From the NCBI GenBank assembly GCA_023381515.1, contig JAMCQI010000030.1:1-64000 (forward strand): a stretch of DNA of 64,000 nt, read 5' to 3'. Source of the stretch: Chloroflexota bacterium (lineage in GTDB: Bacteria > Chloroflexota > Anaerolineae > UBA4142). Of the stretch, positions 52,093 through 60,258 are shown one piece after another. Under the pieces are notes generated by a model. That model worked only from the letters and a program-made list of their open reading frames with translations. It did no database searches and was not told the DNA's origin. How positions within the stretch are numbered: position 1 is the first letter of the stretch; each line of letters opens with the position of its first letter. The position numbers and the translations under genes were made by a program.

Positions 52093-53100
52093 ATGACGCG
52101 ATATATCATCCGTCGTCTGCTTGAATCCATCCCGCTGCTCTTTGTGATCAGCGTCATCGTGTTTGCGCTGATCCAGATCATGCCCAACAATCCGCTTTCA
52201 GAGCTTCAAAACAATCCCAACATCTCGCCCGCAGACTTGCTTCGGCTGGAAAATGAATACGGGTTGAACGATCCGGTCCCGCTCAAGTACACCAAATGGC
52301 TGGGGCAGACCTTGACCGGCAATTGGGGCGACTCTTTCGTCACGCATCGCCCCGTGCTGACCGAGATTTCCGAACGGTTTCCCAACACGTTGATCCTCTC
52401 AGGGCTAGCCTTTCTGGTCGCGCTCGTCGTCGCCATTCCGGTCGGCATGATTTCCGCCGTCCGCCAGTATTCGCTCTTCGATCATGTCGTCACGACGATC
52501 GCCTTTATGGGCCAATCGATTCCCATTTTTTGGTTCGGGCTCGTTCTGATTATTGTTTTCTCGGTGAACATTCAGAATCCCTGGGCCGGCACCCCGCTCT
52601 TTCCTCATCCCCCGCCGCTGCCCCTTTTTCCGGGCGGCGGGATGACGACCCTCGGCAGCTATCCGCCCGAACCCCTCGTCGATCGGATCTGGCACCTCGT
52701 TCTGCCGGTGACCATGCTCGCCATTTTCCAACTCGCCGCGACGGTTCGCTATATGCGCGCGGGCATGTTGGATGTGCTGCAGATGGACTATATCCGCACC
52801 GCGACGGCCAAAGGACTGAGATCCCGCGCCGTCATCCTCCGCCATGCCTTTAAGAACGCCGCGATCCCGGTCGTGACCATCATTGCCCTCCAAATCCCCG
52901 GGCTTTTCAACGGCGCGTTATTCACGGAAACCATTTTCTCGTGGCCCGGCATGGGCCGCCTTTTTTTCGACAGCGCCGAGCGCGGGGATTATCCGGTTCT
53001 CATGGGTATCCTGATGATCAGTGCCGCCCTGATAATTTTCTTCAACCTCGTCGCCGACGTCGCCTACGCGGTTCTCGATCCACGCATCCATTACAATTAG
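52093..53100 (+). CDS. Peptide ABC importer permease, DppB type
   Basis: This 335-residue permease has N-terminus YIIRRLLESIPLLFVISVIV, loop YGLNDPVPLKYTKWLGQTLT, EAA loop YIRTATAKGLRSRAVILRHA then FKNAAIPVVTIIALQ, GALFTETIFSWPGMGRLFFD and ending AYAVLDPRIHYN. All are DppB/OppB signatures. The start at 52093 follows the hairpin. The gene for its partner starts directly after its stop (TAG then ATG). Confidence 0.94.
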   Translation: MTRYIIRRLLESIPLLFVISVIVFALIQIMPNNPLSELQNNPNISPADLLRLENEYGLNDPVPLKYTKWLGQTLTGNWGDSFVTHRPVLTEISERFPNTLILSGLAFLVALVVAIPVGMISAVRQYSLFDHVVTTIAFMGQSIPIFWFGLVLIIVFSVNIQNPWAGTPLFPHPPPLPLFPGGGMTTLGSYPPEPLVDRIWHLVLPVTMLAIFQLAATVRYMRAGMLDVLQMDYIRTATAKGLRSRAVILRHAFKNAAIPVVTIIALQIPGLFNGALFTETIFSWPGMGRLFFDSAERGDYPVLMGILMISAALIIFFNLVADVAYAVLDPRIHYN

Positions 53101-54030
53101 ATGACCCAAGCCAACATCGCGCTGGATTCCTCGGGCGCCATCTCGACTCTAGGTCGGAAGCAAGAGACGATGCTCTCGCTGACCTGGCGCCATTTTCGCA
53201 AGCACCGGCTCGCCTTGATGGGTATGGCCGTCCTAACCGTGCTCGTGCTCGGCGTCATTTTGGTGCCCACCCTCACGAATTATGATCCCGGCACCACGCA
53301 CATTCTGGACAAGTACGAGGCGCCTTCACTCGCCCATCCGATGGGGACGGATGGTCTCGGCCGCGACATGCTGCTTCGCTCGATGGACGGCGGGCGCATC
53401 TCGTTGATGATCGCCTTTCTCGCCATGCTCCTCGCCATCGGCATCGGGACGCTCGTCGGCGCGATCGCCGGTTTCTATGGCGGGCTGGCCGACAATCTCC
53501 TCATGCGCCTTGCGGACATGATGCTCACCATGCCCACGCTGTTCGTCGCCATCCTGCTCACCCAATTGCTGCGCGCGGGAGTGGTCCCCTTTCTCAGCGC
53601 GGGCATTACGCCCATCATCCTGGTCATCGCGGCCACCGCGTGGATGCCCGTGGCCCGTCTCGTCCGCGCGTCGTTTCTATCCCTCAAGGAAAAAGAGTTC
53701 GTAGAAGCGGCGCGCGCGGGGGGCGCGAAGAATGTCCGCATTATGGTGCGGCACATCCTCCCGAATGCGACGAGCCCGATCATTGTCGCCGCAACCCTGA
53801 GCGTGGGCGCGGCCATCATTACCGAATCGGGCTTGAGCTACCTGGGCTTTGGGGTGCAGCCTCCTATTCCCACCTGGGGCAACATGCTGCAGAACGCGCA
53901 GGCCGAAATGGATTATGCTCCCTGGACGGCCATCTTCCCCGGTATCTTGATCTTTATCACGGTGATCTCCGTTAACTATATCGGCGACGGCTTGCGCGAC
54001 GCCCTCGACCCGCATCATATCGCCCGTTGA
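53101..54030 (+). CDS. Peptide ABC importer permease, DppC type
   Basis: This 309-residue permease has SLTWRHFRKHRLALMGMAVL near the N-terminus, HPMGTDGLGRDMLLRSMDGG, and EAA loop KEFVEAARAGGAKNVRIMVR then HILPNATSPIIVAATLS. It ends LSYLGFGVQPPIPTWGNMLQ and GDGLRDALDPHHI. It couples with the DppB-type subunit and is followed after 19 bases by an M20 amidohydrolase. As in the other operons, no ATPase gene is present. Confidence 0.94.
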   Translation: MTQANIALDSSGAISTLGRKQETMLSLTWRHFRKHRLALMGMAVLTVLVLGVILVPTLTNYDPGTTHILDKYEAPSLAHPMGTDGLGRDMLLRSMDGGRISLMIAFLAMLLAIGIGTLVGAIAGFYGGLADNLLMRLADMMLTMPTLFVAILLTQLLRAGVVPFLSAGITPIILVIAATAWMPVARLVRASFLSLKEKEFVEAARAGGAKNVRIMVRHILPNATSPIIVAATLSVGAAIITESGLSYLGFGVQPPIPTWGNMLQNAQAEMDYAPWTAIFPGILIFITVISVNYIGDGLRDALDPHHIAR

Positions 54031-54049
54031 GCGAGAAGGAGACAAGACT

Positions 54050-55234
54050 TTGACTGATCGTTCGCAGTTGAAGCAATCGGTGATCGCCGCCGTGGATGCC
54101 ATGCGCGACAACCTCATCCAGACCAGCCTGACGCTCCACGCCAACCCCGAGATCGCGTTTCAGGAGCGCAAGGCGGCCGCGCTGCTTGGCGACACATTGG
54201 AGAAGCAAGGTTTTGTCGTCGAGCGCGGCGTCGGCGACCTGGAGACGGCGTTCCGGGCGGAGGCAAGAGGCAACGGCGAGGGACCGGCGATCGCGATCCT
54301 GGCCGAGTACGACGCCCTGCCCCAGATCGGGCACGCGTGCGGGCACAACATCATCGGCACCGCCGCGATGGCAGCCGGCCTCGCCGTGCGAACGGTCCTC
54401 GATCAAGTGCCCGGTCGCGTGGTCGTCATCGGCACGCCTGCCGAAGAGGGGGGCGGCGGGAAAATCAAGCTGCTCGAACGGGGGGTCTTTCGCGGGATCG
54501 ACGCGGCGATGATGGTCCACCCCTCCGGCTACACCATGACCAACCGCGGCTCGCTCGCGTCGAACCGGCTTAAAATCGAGTTCACGGGTAAGGCTTCCCA
54601 TGCCGCCGGTTCGCCGGAAGATGGGATTAATGCCCTCGAAGCCGTGATCCTGACTTTTAACAACATCAACGCGCTGCGACTCCACTTGAAACCGGACGCT
54701 CGCGTTCACGGCATTGTCACGCATGGAGGGACGGCAGTTAACATCATTCCCGACTACGCGGCAGCGGAATTCAGCGTGCGCGCCCGGAAGCAAGGTTATG
54801 CCGATGAAATCCTCCAGCGCGTGATCCGCTGTGCGGAAGGGGGCGCCGCGGCCACCGGCGCCCGGCTCCAGTATACCGTCGCGGCCGGTTACGCCGATAT
54901 GGTCCCGAACGGGGTTATGGCCCGGCTCTTTGCAGAGAACTGGCGGGCGATCGGAGTGGAGGTTCACGAGCCGCGTCCGAACGAGCGCATCGGCTCGACC
55001 GATATGGGGAACGTCAGCCACGCGCTGCCGGCGATCCATCCCTACATCGCGATCGCCCCGGACGGCACGCCCGGCCATTCGATGCAATTTCGCGAGGCGG
55101 CGATCTCGCCGGAAGGACACGCGGGGTTATTGGACGCGGCCAAGGGCATGGCGATGACGACCGTGGACCTGTTGAGCGATCCGGAGCTGATGCAGCAGGT
55201 CAGGCAAGAATTCGCCAAGTCGGCGGAGAAATAA
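54050..55234 (+). CDS. M20-family amidohydrolase (AbgB/PM20D2-like)
   Basis: This 394-residue cytoplasmic zinc hydrolase has IAILAEYDALPQIGHACGHN (residues 81-100; His95, Cys97, His99), the catalytic Glu pair in GTPAEEGGGGKIKLLE, the dimerisation domain opening LKIEFTGKASHAAGSPEDGI, and NIIPDYAAAEFSVRA. The GHACGHN form points to the aminobenzoyl-glutamate hydrolase/PM20D2 branch of M20D, which cleaves N-acyl or dipeptide-like amides. The start is TTG at 54050, with GAAGGAG eight bases upstream. Placement at the end of a peptide-importer operon implies hydrolysis of the imported substrate. A terminator follows. Confidence 0.9.
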   Translation: MTDRSQLKQSVIAAVDAMRDNLIQTSLTLHANPEIAFQERKAAALLGDTLEKQGFVVERGVGDLETAFRAEARGNGEGPAIAILAEYDALPQIGHACGHNIIGTAAMAAGLAVRTVLDQVPGRVVVIGTPAEEGGGGKIKLLERGVFRGIDAAMMVHPSGYTMTNRGSLASNRLKIEFTGKASHAAGSPEDGINALEAVILTFNNINALRLHLKPDARVHGIVTHGGTAVNIIPDYAAAEFSVRARKQGYADEILQRVIRCAEGGAAATGARLQYTVAAGYADMVPNGVMARLFAENWRAIGVEVHEPRPNERIGSTDMGNVSHALPAIHPYIAIAPDGTPGHSMQFREAAISPEGHAGLLDAAKGMAMTTVDLLSDPELMQQVRQEFAKSAEK

Positions 55235-55238
55235 CAAC

Positions 55239-55272
55239 ACGGGGCCGCCCAGGAATTGGGCGGCCCCGTTTG
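55239..55272. terminator. Terminator of the importer/amidohydrolase operon
   Basis: ACGGGGCCGCCC and GGGCGGCCCCGT form a perfect 12-base stem with a seven-base loop, five bases after the stop. A short TTT follows on the plus strand. It can also serve the converging leftward gene. Confidence 0.75.
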
Positions 55273-55340
55273 GAGCAACGCCTTGCAAGAGAGCGGCTGG
55301 TCGATGCGGCCCATCGCGCCGCCGAGCCGAAGTCTGACGC

Positions 55341-55823
55341 TTACTTGCTTTGCGGTGCCGTTCCGGTCTGCGCCTCCACGACCGCCTGGCGGCGCTTTTG
55401 CTTCCACGTCTCGTACTCTTGATCAAAGTGGATCTTGTTCTCTTTATAAAAGCTGTCAAAACCGTTATAGGCGTCCTGGATCATTTGCTCAAAACGCGGC
55501 CGCGTAATGAGCTTTTTGACCTCCTCCAGGTCAATGTCCCCTACGTGCTCCGGCAGCACATCGTACACGCTGTCGGCAATCCCCTTCTTGTCAGAGCCCT
55601 CGAGCAGAGGATAACCGTCGTTGGTCGCCCGTTCCGTCGTCCGAAAGCCGGCGGAGATGCCGTAAAAAACCAGCGGCAGCAATGCGCGGTCTACGTCCTT
55701 GGCGATTCCCTCGGTGCTCGGCCCGCGCTCCACCAAGCGAGGATAGAAAAAGATCAAAAGGGCAAAAATCGCCGCACTAATTGCAATCCCTGCGAAAAAC
55801 AAAATGAGCGACGTCACGTCCAT
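55341..55823 (-). CDS. Small protein with N-terminal membrane anchor
   Basis: This 160-residue protein has one N-terminal membrane helix (LILFFAGIAISAAIFALLIF) and a charged, mostly helical soluble part rich in Glu, Lys and Asp (DLEEVKKLITRPRFEQMIQD). The layout resembles superfamily 6 phage-type holin (LLH) relatives, which are often chromosomal and not phage-linked, but no specific motif proves that. No phage genes are nearby. The ATG at 55823 gives the membrane helix at the extreme N-terminus and GTGGAGGTGGGGC lies just upstream. The function is unknown. Confidence 0.55.
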   Translation of the reverse strand: MDVTSLILFFAGIAISAAIFALLIFFYPRLVERGPSTEGIAKDVDRALLPLVFYGISAGFRTTERATNDGYPLLEGSDKKGIADSVYDVLPEHVGDIDLEEVKKLITRPRFEQMIQDAYNGFDSFYKENKIHFDQEYETWKQKRRQAVVEAQTGTAPQSK

Positions 55824-55839
55824 GCCCCACCTCCACTAG

Positions 55840-55970
55840 TAAAGGATGAAGGCAGAGGGTTGAAGGATGAAAAAGCCCAGGTGCCCTTGGTTTTGATTCA
55901 TCCTTCCGCCTTCTGACTTTTGCCTTTAGTTCATCCTTCATCCTTCATCCTTCCGCCTTCTGCCTTGAGC
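55840..55970. repeat. Intergenic repeat of GGATGAAGG-type units
   Basis: Units such as GGATGAAGGCAGAGGG and the opposite-strand TCATCCTTC (three in a row at 55931-55954) and CCTTCCGCCTTCTG occur in both orientations. The array runs into the 3' end of the cinA frame and encodes its last dozen residues. Weaker relatives occur near 7625-7645. Confidence 0.7.
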
Positions 55971-57172
55971 ATCGCTCGGCGCACCAGGTCCAGCGCTCGA
56001 ATCACCACCCACGCCTGCCCCTGCTCGGCAATGCCGCCAATGGTGTAGGACCGCTGCAACGTTTGGTCCGCCGTGGCTACCGCCATCGCACTCTTGCCCG
56101 TGTCCTCGCCGTACATGTCCTGCCCTGACTGGGTCGTCCCCAGGATGACGAGTGAGATATCCGCTCCGGTCACATTGCGATACTGCTGCGCGATCGTCGC
56201 CGCATTCTGCTCCGAGAGCTCGGTCACGTTGTCGAGCAGCATCGCCGCTCTGATGATGCGTGCCCCCTCCGGCCGCGCGCGCAGGCGCTCGGCGATCTTG
56301 CCGCCCGTGTTCGTTTCCGCCACCGCCAGGCGCCAGTTCTGCGCGGCGAGGAGACGCGCCACGACTTCGTCTACCGTTTCGTCCGCCTCGCCATAGATCC
56401 AATCGCCCAGCCGCTCGCGCACCTTGGCTTCCATTTCGCGGATCATACTCTCGGCTTCCGCGCGTGTCTTGCCCTTGGCCGTCACGCGCACATCCGTCTG
56501 GCCGGGGTGCGCGAGCAGGCCCACCGTCGGATTGGTCGACGTTTCCAAATCCGCCAGCCGGGCATCGACCAGGCTTTCGCCGATCGCGCATGTTCGCAGC
56601 GTCTTGCTCAAAATGATCCGTTCGTCGCCGGTCTTTTCCCGCAGCCAGGGCAGGATCCGCGTTTCCATGAGATATTTCATCTCGCGTGGAACGCCCGGGA
56701 GGGAAATGACATAGTGATCGGAGGACCCGCCGGCCAACGCCGGGTCCTGGACATCGACGATAAAGCACGGCGCCGTGCCCACCGGGTTTTCAATGGGCAC
56801 CGCCCCGCGGGGAATGTACGCCTGCCGGACATTGTTTTCGCTCATCGGCGTGCCCCACTTGCCAAACCGCTCGCGAATCTGAGCGAGCAAGCCCTCGTCG
56901 AGGACGAGGTCGCGATTCGTCGCCCGTGCGACCGCCTCGCGCGTCATATCGTCCACGGTAGGACCCAGCCCGCCGGTCGTGATGATGACGTCCGCCCGCG
57001 TCAGCGCATGGCGGATCGCGTCGACGATGCGGCCCACATTGTCCCCGACCGTCGTGCGAAAATAAAGGTCCACGCCGACCTCGGCGAGGCGCTCGGCAAT
57101 CCACACCGCATTCGTATCCGTGATTTCGCCGAGGAGCAGTTCCGTCCCGATGGAAATCGTCTCAGCTCTCAT
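55931..57172 (-). CDS. cinA: CinA-like protein with degenerate C-terminal domain
   Basis: This 413-residue protein has an N-terminal MoCF/COG1058 domain (AETISIGTELLLGEITDTNA, ADVIITTGGLGPTVDDMTRE, YVISLPGVPREMKYLMETRI) associated with ADP-ribose or NMN pyrophosphatase activity in nucleotide repair. It is joined to a CinA/PncC-type domain. In PncC the nucleophile motif is AESCTGG; here it reads AETNTGGKIAERLRA (residues 290-304), and the following lysine-containing segment is not recognisable, so NMN deamidase activity is probably lost. The tail LKAEGGRMKDEG is encoded by the intergenic repeat. It starts 18 bases after the proline dehydrogenase stop and probably shares its transcript. Confidence 0.85.
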   Translation of the reverse strand: MRAETISIGTELLLGEITDTNAVWIAERLAEVGVDLYFRTTVGDNVGRIVDAIRHALTRADVIITTGGLGPTVDDMTREAVARATNRDLVLDEGLLAQIRERFGKWGTPMSENNVRQAYIPRGAVPIENPVGTAPCFIVDVQDPALAGGSSDHYVISLPGVPREMKYLMETRILPWLREKTGDERIILSKTLRTCAIGESLVDARLADLETSTNPTVGLLAHPGQTDVRVTAKGKTRAEAESMIREMEAKVRERLGDWIYGEADETVDEVVARLLAAQNWRLAVAETNTGGKIAERLRARPEGARIIRAAMLLDNVTELSEQNAATIAQQYRNVTGADISLVILGTTQSGQDMYGEDTGKSAMAVATADQTLQRSYTIGGIAEQGQAWVVIRALDLVRRAMLKAEGGRMKDEG

Positions 57173-57190
57173 AGAGCTCGTGCCGCCTCT

Positions 57191-58120
57191 CTACTTGAAA
57201 AGGTTGCTGATGAGAAAGATAACATTTGCGGGCCGCTCGGCCAGGCGCCGCATAAAATACGGATACCAATGCGTCCCGTAGGGGACATAGATGCGCATCG
57301 TATACCCTTCGGCGACCAATTGGCGCTGCAGGTCCGGCCGGATTCCGTACAACATCTGAAACTCGAACCGCTTCCGGTCGATGTGGTGCTCGGCCGTGTA
57401 CTCTTTGGCCCAACGGATGATCTTTTCATCGTGCGAAGCGACCGCCAGGTGCGGCGCGTGCTCATGCCCATCGGCGTCGAGAAAGATGCGAGCCAGCTTG
57501 AGATAGTTGGCATCCACATCCTTCTTTGCCGGAAAAGCCACGCTGGCCGGTTCCTTGTACGCCCCCTTGCACAGCCGCACGCTCGCGCCCAGAGCGGCCA
57601 GCGCCTGCATATCCGCCTCGCTCCGGTAGAGATAGCTTTGAATGACCGTGCCGACATTCTCATACTCTTCGCGGAGCGTCTTGAACACGTTCAGTGTGGC
57701 CTGTGTCCGAGCGGAATCCTCCATGTCGATCCGTACAAACGTCCCCACCTGCTGAGCTCTGCCGACGATCTGCCGCATGTTGTCCAGGCACAAATCCGTA
57801 TTCAGGTCGAGCCCCATCTGCGTCAGCTTGACCGAAACGTGCGACGAGACATGATTTTCCGCAATCGCATCGAGAGCTTGCAGGTAGCCGTCTTTGGCCT
57901 CCCGAGCTTCGGACTCTTGGGTGACGCTCTCCCCTAATTGGTCAAACGTCACCTGCATGCCCTGCTGGTTCAACTTCCTGACGACCTCAATCGCTTGCTC
58001 AAGCGTTTCCCCGGCGACAAAGCGACGTGAAACTCGACGCGACAGCGGGAAACGAATTACAAACTCGCGCACGACGCCATTCGTTGACAAAGCTAGGAAA
58101 GCATCACGTAGCACTGGCAT
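57191..58120 (-). CDS. Monofunctional proline dehydrogenase
   Basis: This 309-residue FAD enzyme oxidises proline to pyrroline-5-carboxylate at the membrane face. Family signatures are SVKLTQMGLDLNTDLC, VRIDMEDSARTQATL, QSYLYRSEADMQAL, RLCKGAYKEPASVAF, FEFQMLYGIRPDLQRQL and the proline-binding YGTHWYPYFMRRLAERPAN. It is a PRODH-only (PutB-like) form without the aldehyde dehydrogenase domain, and no P5C dehydrogenase gene is adjacent. It lies 50 bases after the DAO-type oxidoreductase and before cinA, all leftward. Confidence 0.95.
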   Translation of the reverse strand: MPVLRDAFLALSTNGVVREFVIRFPLSRRVSRRFVAGETLEQAIEVVRKLNQQGMQVTFDQLGESVTQESEAREAKDGYLQALDAIAENHVSSHVSVKLTQMGLDLNTDLCLDNMRQIVGRAQQVGTFVRIDMEDSARTQATLNVFKTLREEYENVGTVIQSYLYRSEADMQALAALGASVRLCKGAYKEPASVAFPAKKDVDANYLKLARIFLDADGHEHAPHLAVASHDEKIIRWAKEYTAEHHIDRKRFEFQMLYGIRPDLQRQLVAEGYTMRIYVPYGTHWYPYFMRRLAERPANVIFLISNLFK

Positions 58121-58170
58121 GGTTCAACCCCCTTGGGTCCTGCTTGCGGACGACTTTGTCCGCCTCGCGC

Positions 58171-59328
58171 TTAAACGACGTTGACCTCCTGGACAAGTCT
58201 GTTTTCTTCGAACCGTTCAAGGTCAAGCATCGAAACGTCGACGATCTTGCTCGCGCCGTCGAGAATGATTTCGCTCATGACGCGGCCGGTGGCGGGAGAG
58301 TGTTGAAAACCGTGCCCCGAAAAGCCCGCCGCGATGTAGAATCCCGGCACCCGCCGCGCCAGTCCGATGATCGGATGGGCATCGGGCGTCGTCTCATAAA
58401 GGCCGGCCATCTGCCGGGCAACCCGGGCATGTTCCAACAGCGGCAGGCGATACACCGCCCGCTCCAGCGTCTTGAGATGGAACTCTTCGTCGATGGCATA
58501 GGTCTCGCCCGGCTTTTCCTCGGCGTTCGACATGCCGACGAGGAGGCCCGGGCCTTCGGGGTGAAAATAGAGCGAGGTGCAAAATTCGATCGTAAAGACC
58601 TGATCGTGGGGCACCGCGGGGAGCGCATCCGTCACGAAGAATTGGCGCCGCAGGGGAACAATCGGAATATCCAGTCCGACCATCTTGCCGAGCGACGCGG
58701 CCCACGGCCCGGCACAATTCACGACCGTGCGCGTCGCCACCTCGCCCCGGTCCGTCACTACCGCCGCGACGCGGCCGCCCTCCGTTCGGATGCCGGTCAC
58801 GTTCGTCTCCGTCTCGATTTTCGCGCCCGATCGTAAGGCGGCTTGGGCAAACGCCTGGGTCACCGTGTTTGGGTCGGCGAGGCCATCGCGCGGGCAAAAT
58901 GTCCCGCCGATCACCCCTTCCAGGTTGACGAGCGGGGCATGGCGTGCGATCTCTCCCGGCTCCAGATAGCGGACCCAGGGGACGCCGAGGCGGTGCTGCA
59001 TCTCGACACTTGCCTTAAAGGTTGCCGCCTCGCCCGGCGACGTCAGAAGAAACAAATAACCGATGGGACGATAGTCTGCTGAAACGCCAAAGAGCTCTTG
59101 AAAGTGGGAAATGATGTCGAGGCTGTAGATCGAAAGACGAACGTTCACTTCCGTCGAGAACTGGTAGCGGACGCCGCCTGCATTGCGGCCCGTGGACCCC
59201 ATGCCGAGGAATTTTTCGCGTTCGAGGAGGACAACTTGACCTGCACCGCGTTGGGCTAAATGGTTTGCTGTGCTCGCGCCCATGCATCCGCCGCCAATCA
59301 CGACGACATCCGCCGTCTTGGGCAACAT
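58171..59328 (-). CDS. FAD-dependent oxidoreductase, sarcosine-oxidase-beta-like
   Basis: This 385-residue DAO-family flavoprotein starts with the dinucleotide fold ADVVVIGGGCMGASTANHLA and VVLLEREKFLGMGSTGRNAG, where S-T-x-R-N-A-G is typical of soluble sarcosine/dimethylglycine oxidase-like enzymes. GGVRYQFSTEVNVRLS, LRRQFFVTDALP and the closing FYIAAGFSGHGFQHSPATGR fit this. Being first in a unit with proline dehydrogenase suggests oxidation of proline, hydroxyproline or N-methyl amino acids. A 16-base inverted repeat, CTGACC-AAAA-GGTCAG, lies 28 bases upstream and may be its operator. Confidence 0.88.
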   Translation of the reverse strand: MLPKTADVVVIGGGCMGASTANHLAQRGAGQVVLLEREKFLGMGSTGRNAGGVRYQFSTEVNVRLSIYSLDIISHFQELFGVSADYRPIGYLFLLTSPGEAATFKASVEMQHRLGVPWVRYLEPGEIARHAPLVNLEGVIGGTFCPRDGLADPNTVTQAFAQAALRSGAKIETETNVTGIRTEGGRVAAVVTDRGEVATRTVVNCAGPWAASLGKMVGLDIPIVPLRRQFFVTDALPAVPHDQVFTIEFCTSLYFHPEGPGLLVGMSNAEEKPGETYAIDEEFHLKTLERAVYRLPLLEHARVARQMAGLYETTPDAHPIIGLARRVPGFYIAAGFSGHGFQHSPATGRVMSEIILDGASKIVDVSMLDLERFEENRLVQEVNVV

Positions 59329-59355
59329 TTTTCAGGACTCCACGATGAGATTAAA

Positions 59356-59371
59356 CTGACCAAAAGGTCAG
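59356..59371. promoter_or_regulatory. Candidate operator of the DAO/PRODH/cinA unit
   Basis: CTGACCAAAAGGTCAG is a perfect 6-4-6 inverted repeat, similar in form to GntR-family sites, 28 bases before the DAO start. No regulator gene is adjacent. Confidence 0.45.
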
Positions 59372-59409
59372 CTCTTTTTCCAATATACTCTTGAAGAACG
59401 AAATAGTCA

Positions 59410-59503
59410 ATTGGATTGCGTTGTGAACGAGTAGCGGATGGCGCAGATACCGGAAGGGGCCTTGCGTGACGAGCTCGTGCCCCTCTTGAATCGTGACTTG
59501 CAC
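59410..59503 (-). pseudogene. Fragment of an isoprenylcysteine methyltransferase-like gene
   Basis: On the minus strand the frame reads VQVTIQEGHELVTQGPFRYL then RHPLLVHNAI. This matches the diagnostic ICMT-family box (GH-x-LVT-x-GPYR-x-VRHP-x-Y). Only this box survives; the frame before and after is unrelated and membrane spans are missing, so it is a gene relic. Confidence 0.5.
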
Positions 59504-59509
59504 GCTGAA

Positions 59510-59690
59510 TTATTCTCCGAGGGATGCTTCCGCTCCCGTAAAGCGCAAGTCCTCCGCCCCCATTTCCAGGAGTTCATTCCGCACGTCTAGTCGCGCGGGC
59601 GCGAGGGACGGATCTGAGCGCGTGATGAGGACGAGATGCATACAGGGAGGCATGTGGTCGAGCATAAAGGCGAGCGCCTTGTGAATCGGC
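59510..59690 (-). pseudogene. Fragment of a MalT/LAL-type LuxR regulator
   Basis: The frame IHKALAFMLDHMPPCMHLVL followed by ITRSDPSLAPARLDVRNEL and LEMGAEDLRFTGAEASL is unmistakably the STAND-ATPase region after Walker B in large MalT-like regulators (LDHLPP-x-HLVI-x-TR-x-DP-x-LPLARLRARGQL-x-ELRA-x-DLRF). Full proteins are about 900 residues; only about 60 remain, without helix-turn-helix or Walker A. It lies beside the ICMT relic, marking a deletion scar. Confidence 0.65.
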
Positions 59691-59738
59691 TGGGAATGGA
59701 TTGTGCTGGGCATCGCAGTAGGCCCTCTCTGCGTGCCT

Positions 59739-60251
59739 CTATATCCCATAAAACAGCCAGCCGGCGCCGGCGGCCAAAATGAGGATGACGATGACCGGCA
59801 CCTTTTTCGAAAGCGCCAAGGCCAGCGCGCCCAGCACGACGAGAACCCCGCGCCAGTCCGCGACCGTCGAGCCGACCAGACTTAACGCGACGGCCAGGGT
59901 CAGCCCGACCACTCCCAGCGCCAGCCCCCTTGTAAAGTTCTGGACGATCACCTGATGCTCGATGCGATTGTAAGACGCGGCGACGACCAGAATAAGGAGC
60001 GGCGGCAGGGTGAGCGCGACGAGGGCCAAGACCGCGCCGAGCCAGCCAAACGTCAAATAGCCGAGGCTCACACTCCACAGCCCGGTCGGGCCGGGGCTTA
60101 CATTTCCGACGGCAATCGCCGTCACGAAATCGCCAGGTTTGGCCCATCCCAGCCCCAACAAATCGTCATTCAAGAACGGCAGGTTTCCGAGGCCGCCCGT
60201 GGAGAGGAGCGTGGCTTTAAGAAAGAGCAAGAAATAGCTCAGCGGACTCAT
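59739..60251 (-). CDS. Chromate transporter, second half (short-chain CHR)
   Basis: This 170-residue membrane protein is one CHR domain: FLKATLLSTGGLGNLPFLND, then AVGNVSPGPTGLWSVSLGYL and hydrophobic segments to the end at GAGWLFYGI. It starts 7 bases after the stop of a homologous single-domain gene; such paired short-chain CHR proteins work together as an antiparallel heterodimer, exporting chromate or related oxyanions. The 3' end adjoins the MalT fragment. Confidence 0.85.
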   Translation of the reverse strand: MSPLSYFLLFLKATLLSTGGLGNLPFLNDDLLGLGWAKPGDFVTAIAVGNVSPGPTGLWSVSLGYLTFGWLGAVLALVALTLPPLLILVVAASYNRIEHQVIVQNFTRGLALGVVGLTLAVALSLVGSTVADWRGVLVVLGALALALSKKVPVIVILILAAGAGWLFYGI

Positions 60252-60258
60252 CGCGGAT

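Noticed and set aside
55341..55823. Evidence of a prophage because of the holin-like protein
   Set aside because: No lysin, portal, terminase, tail or integrase gene is near; such anchors are found outside phages.
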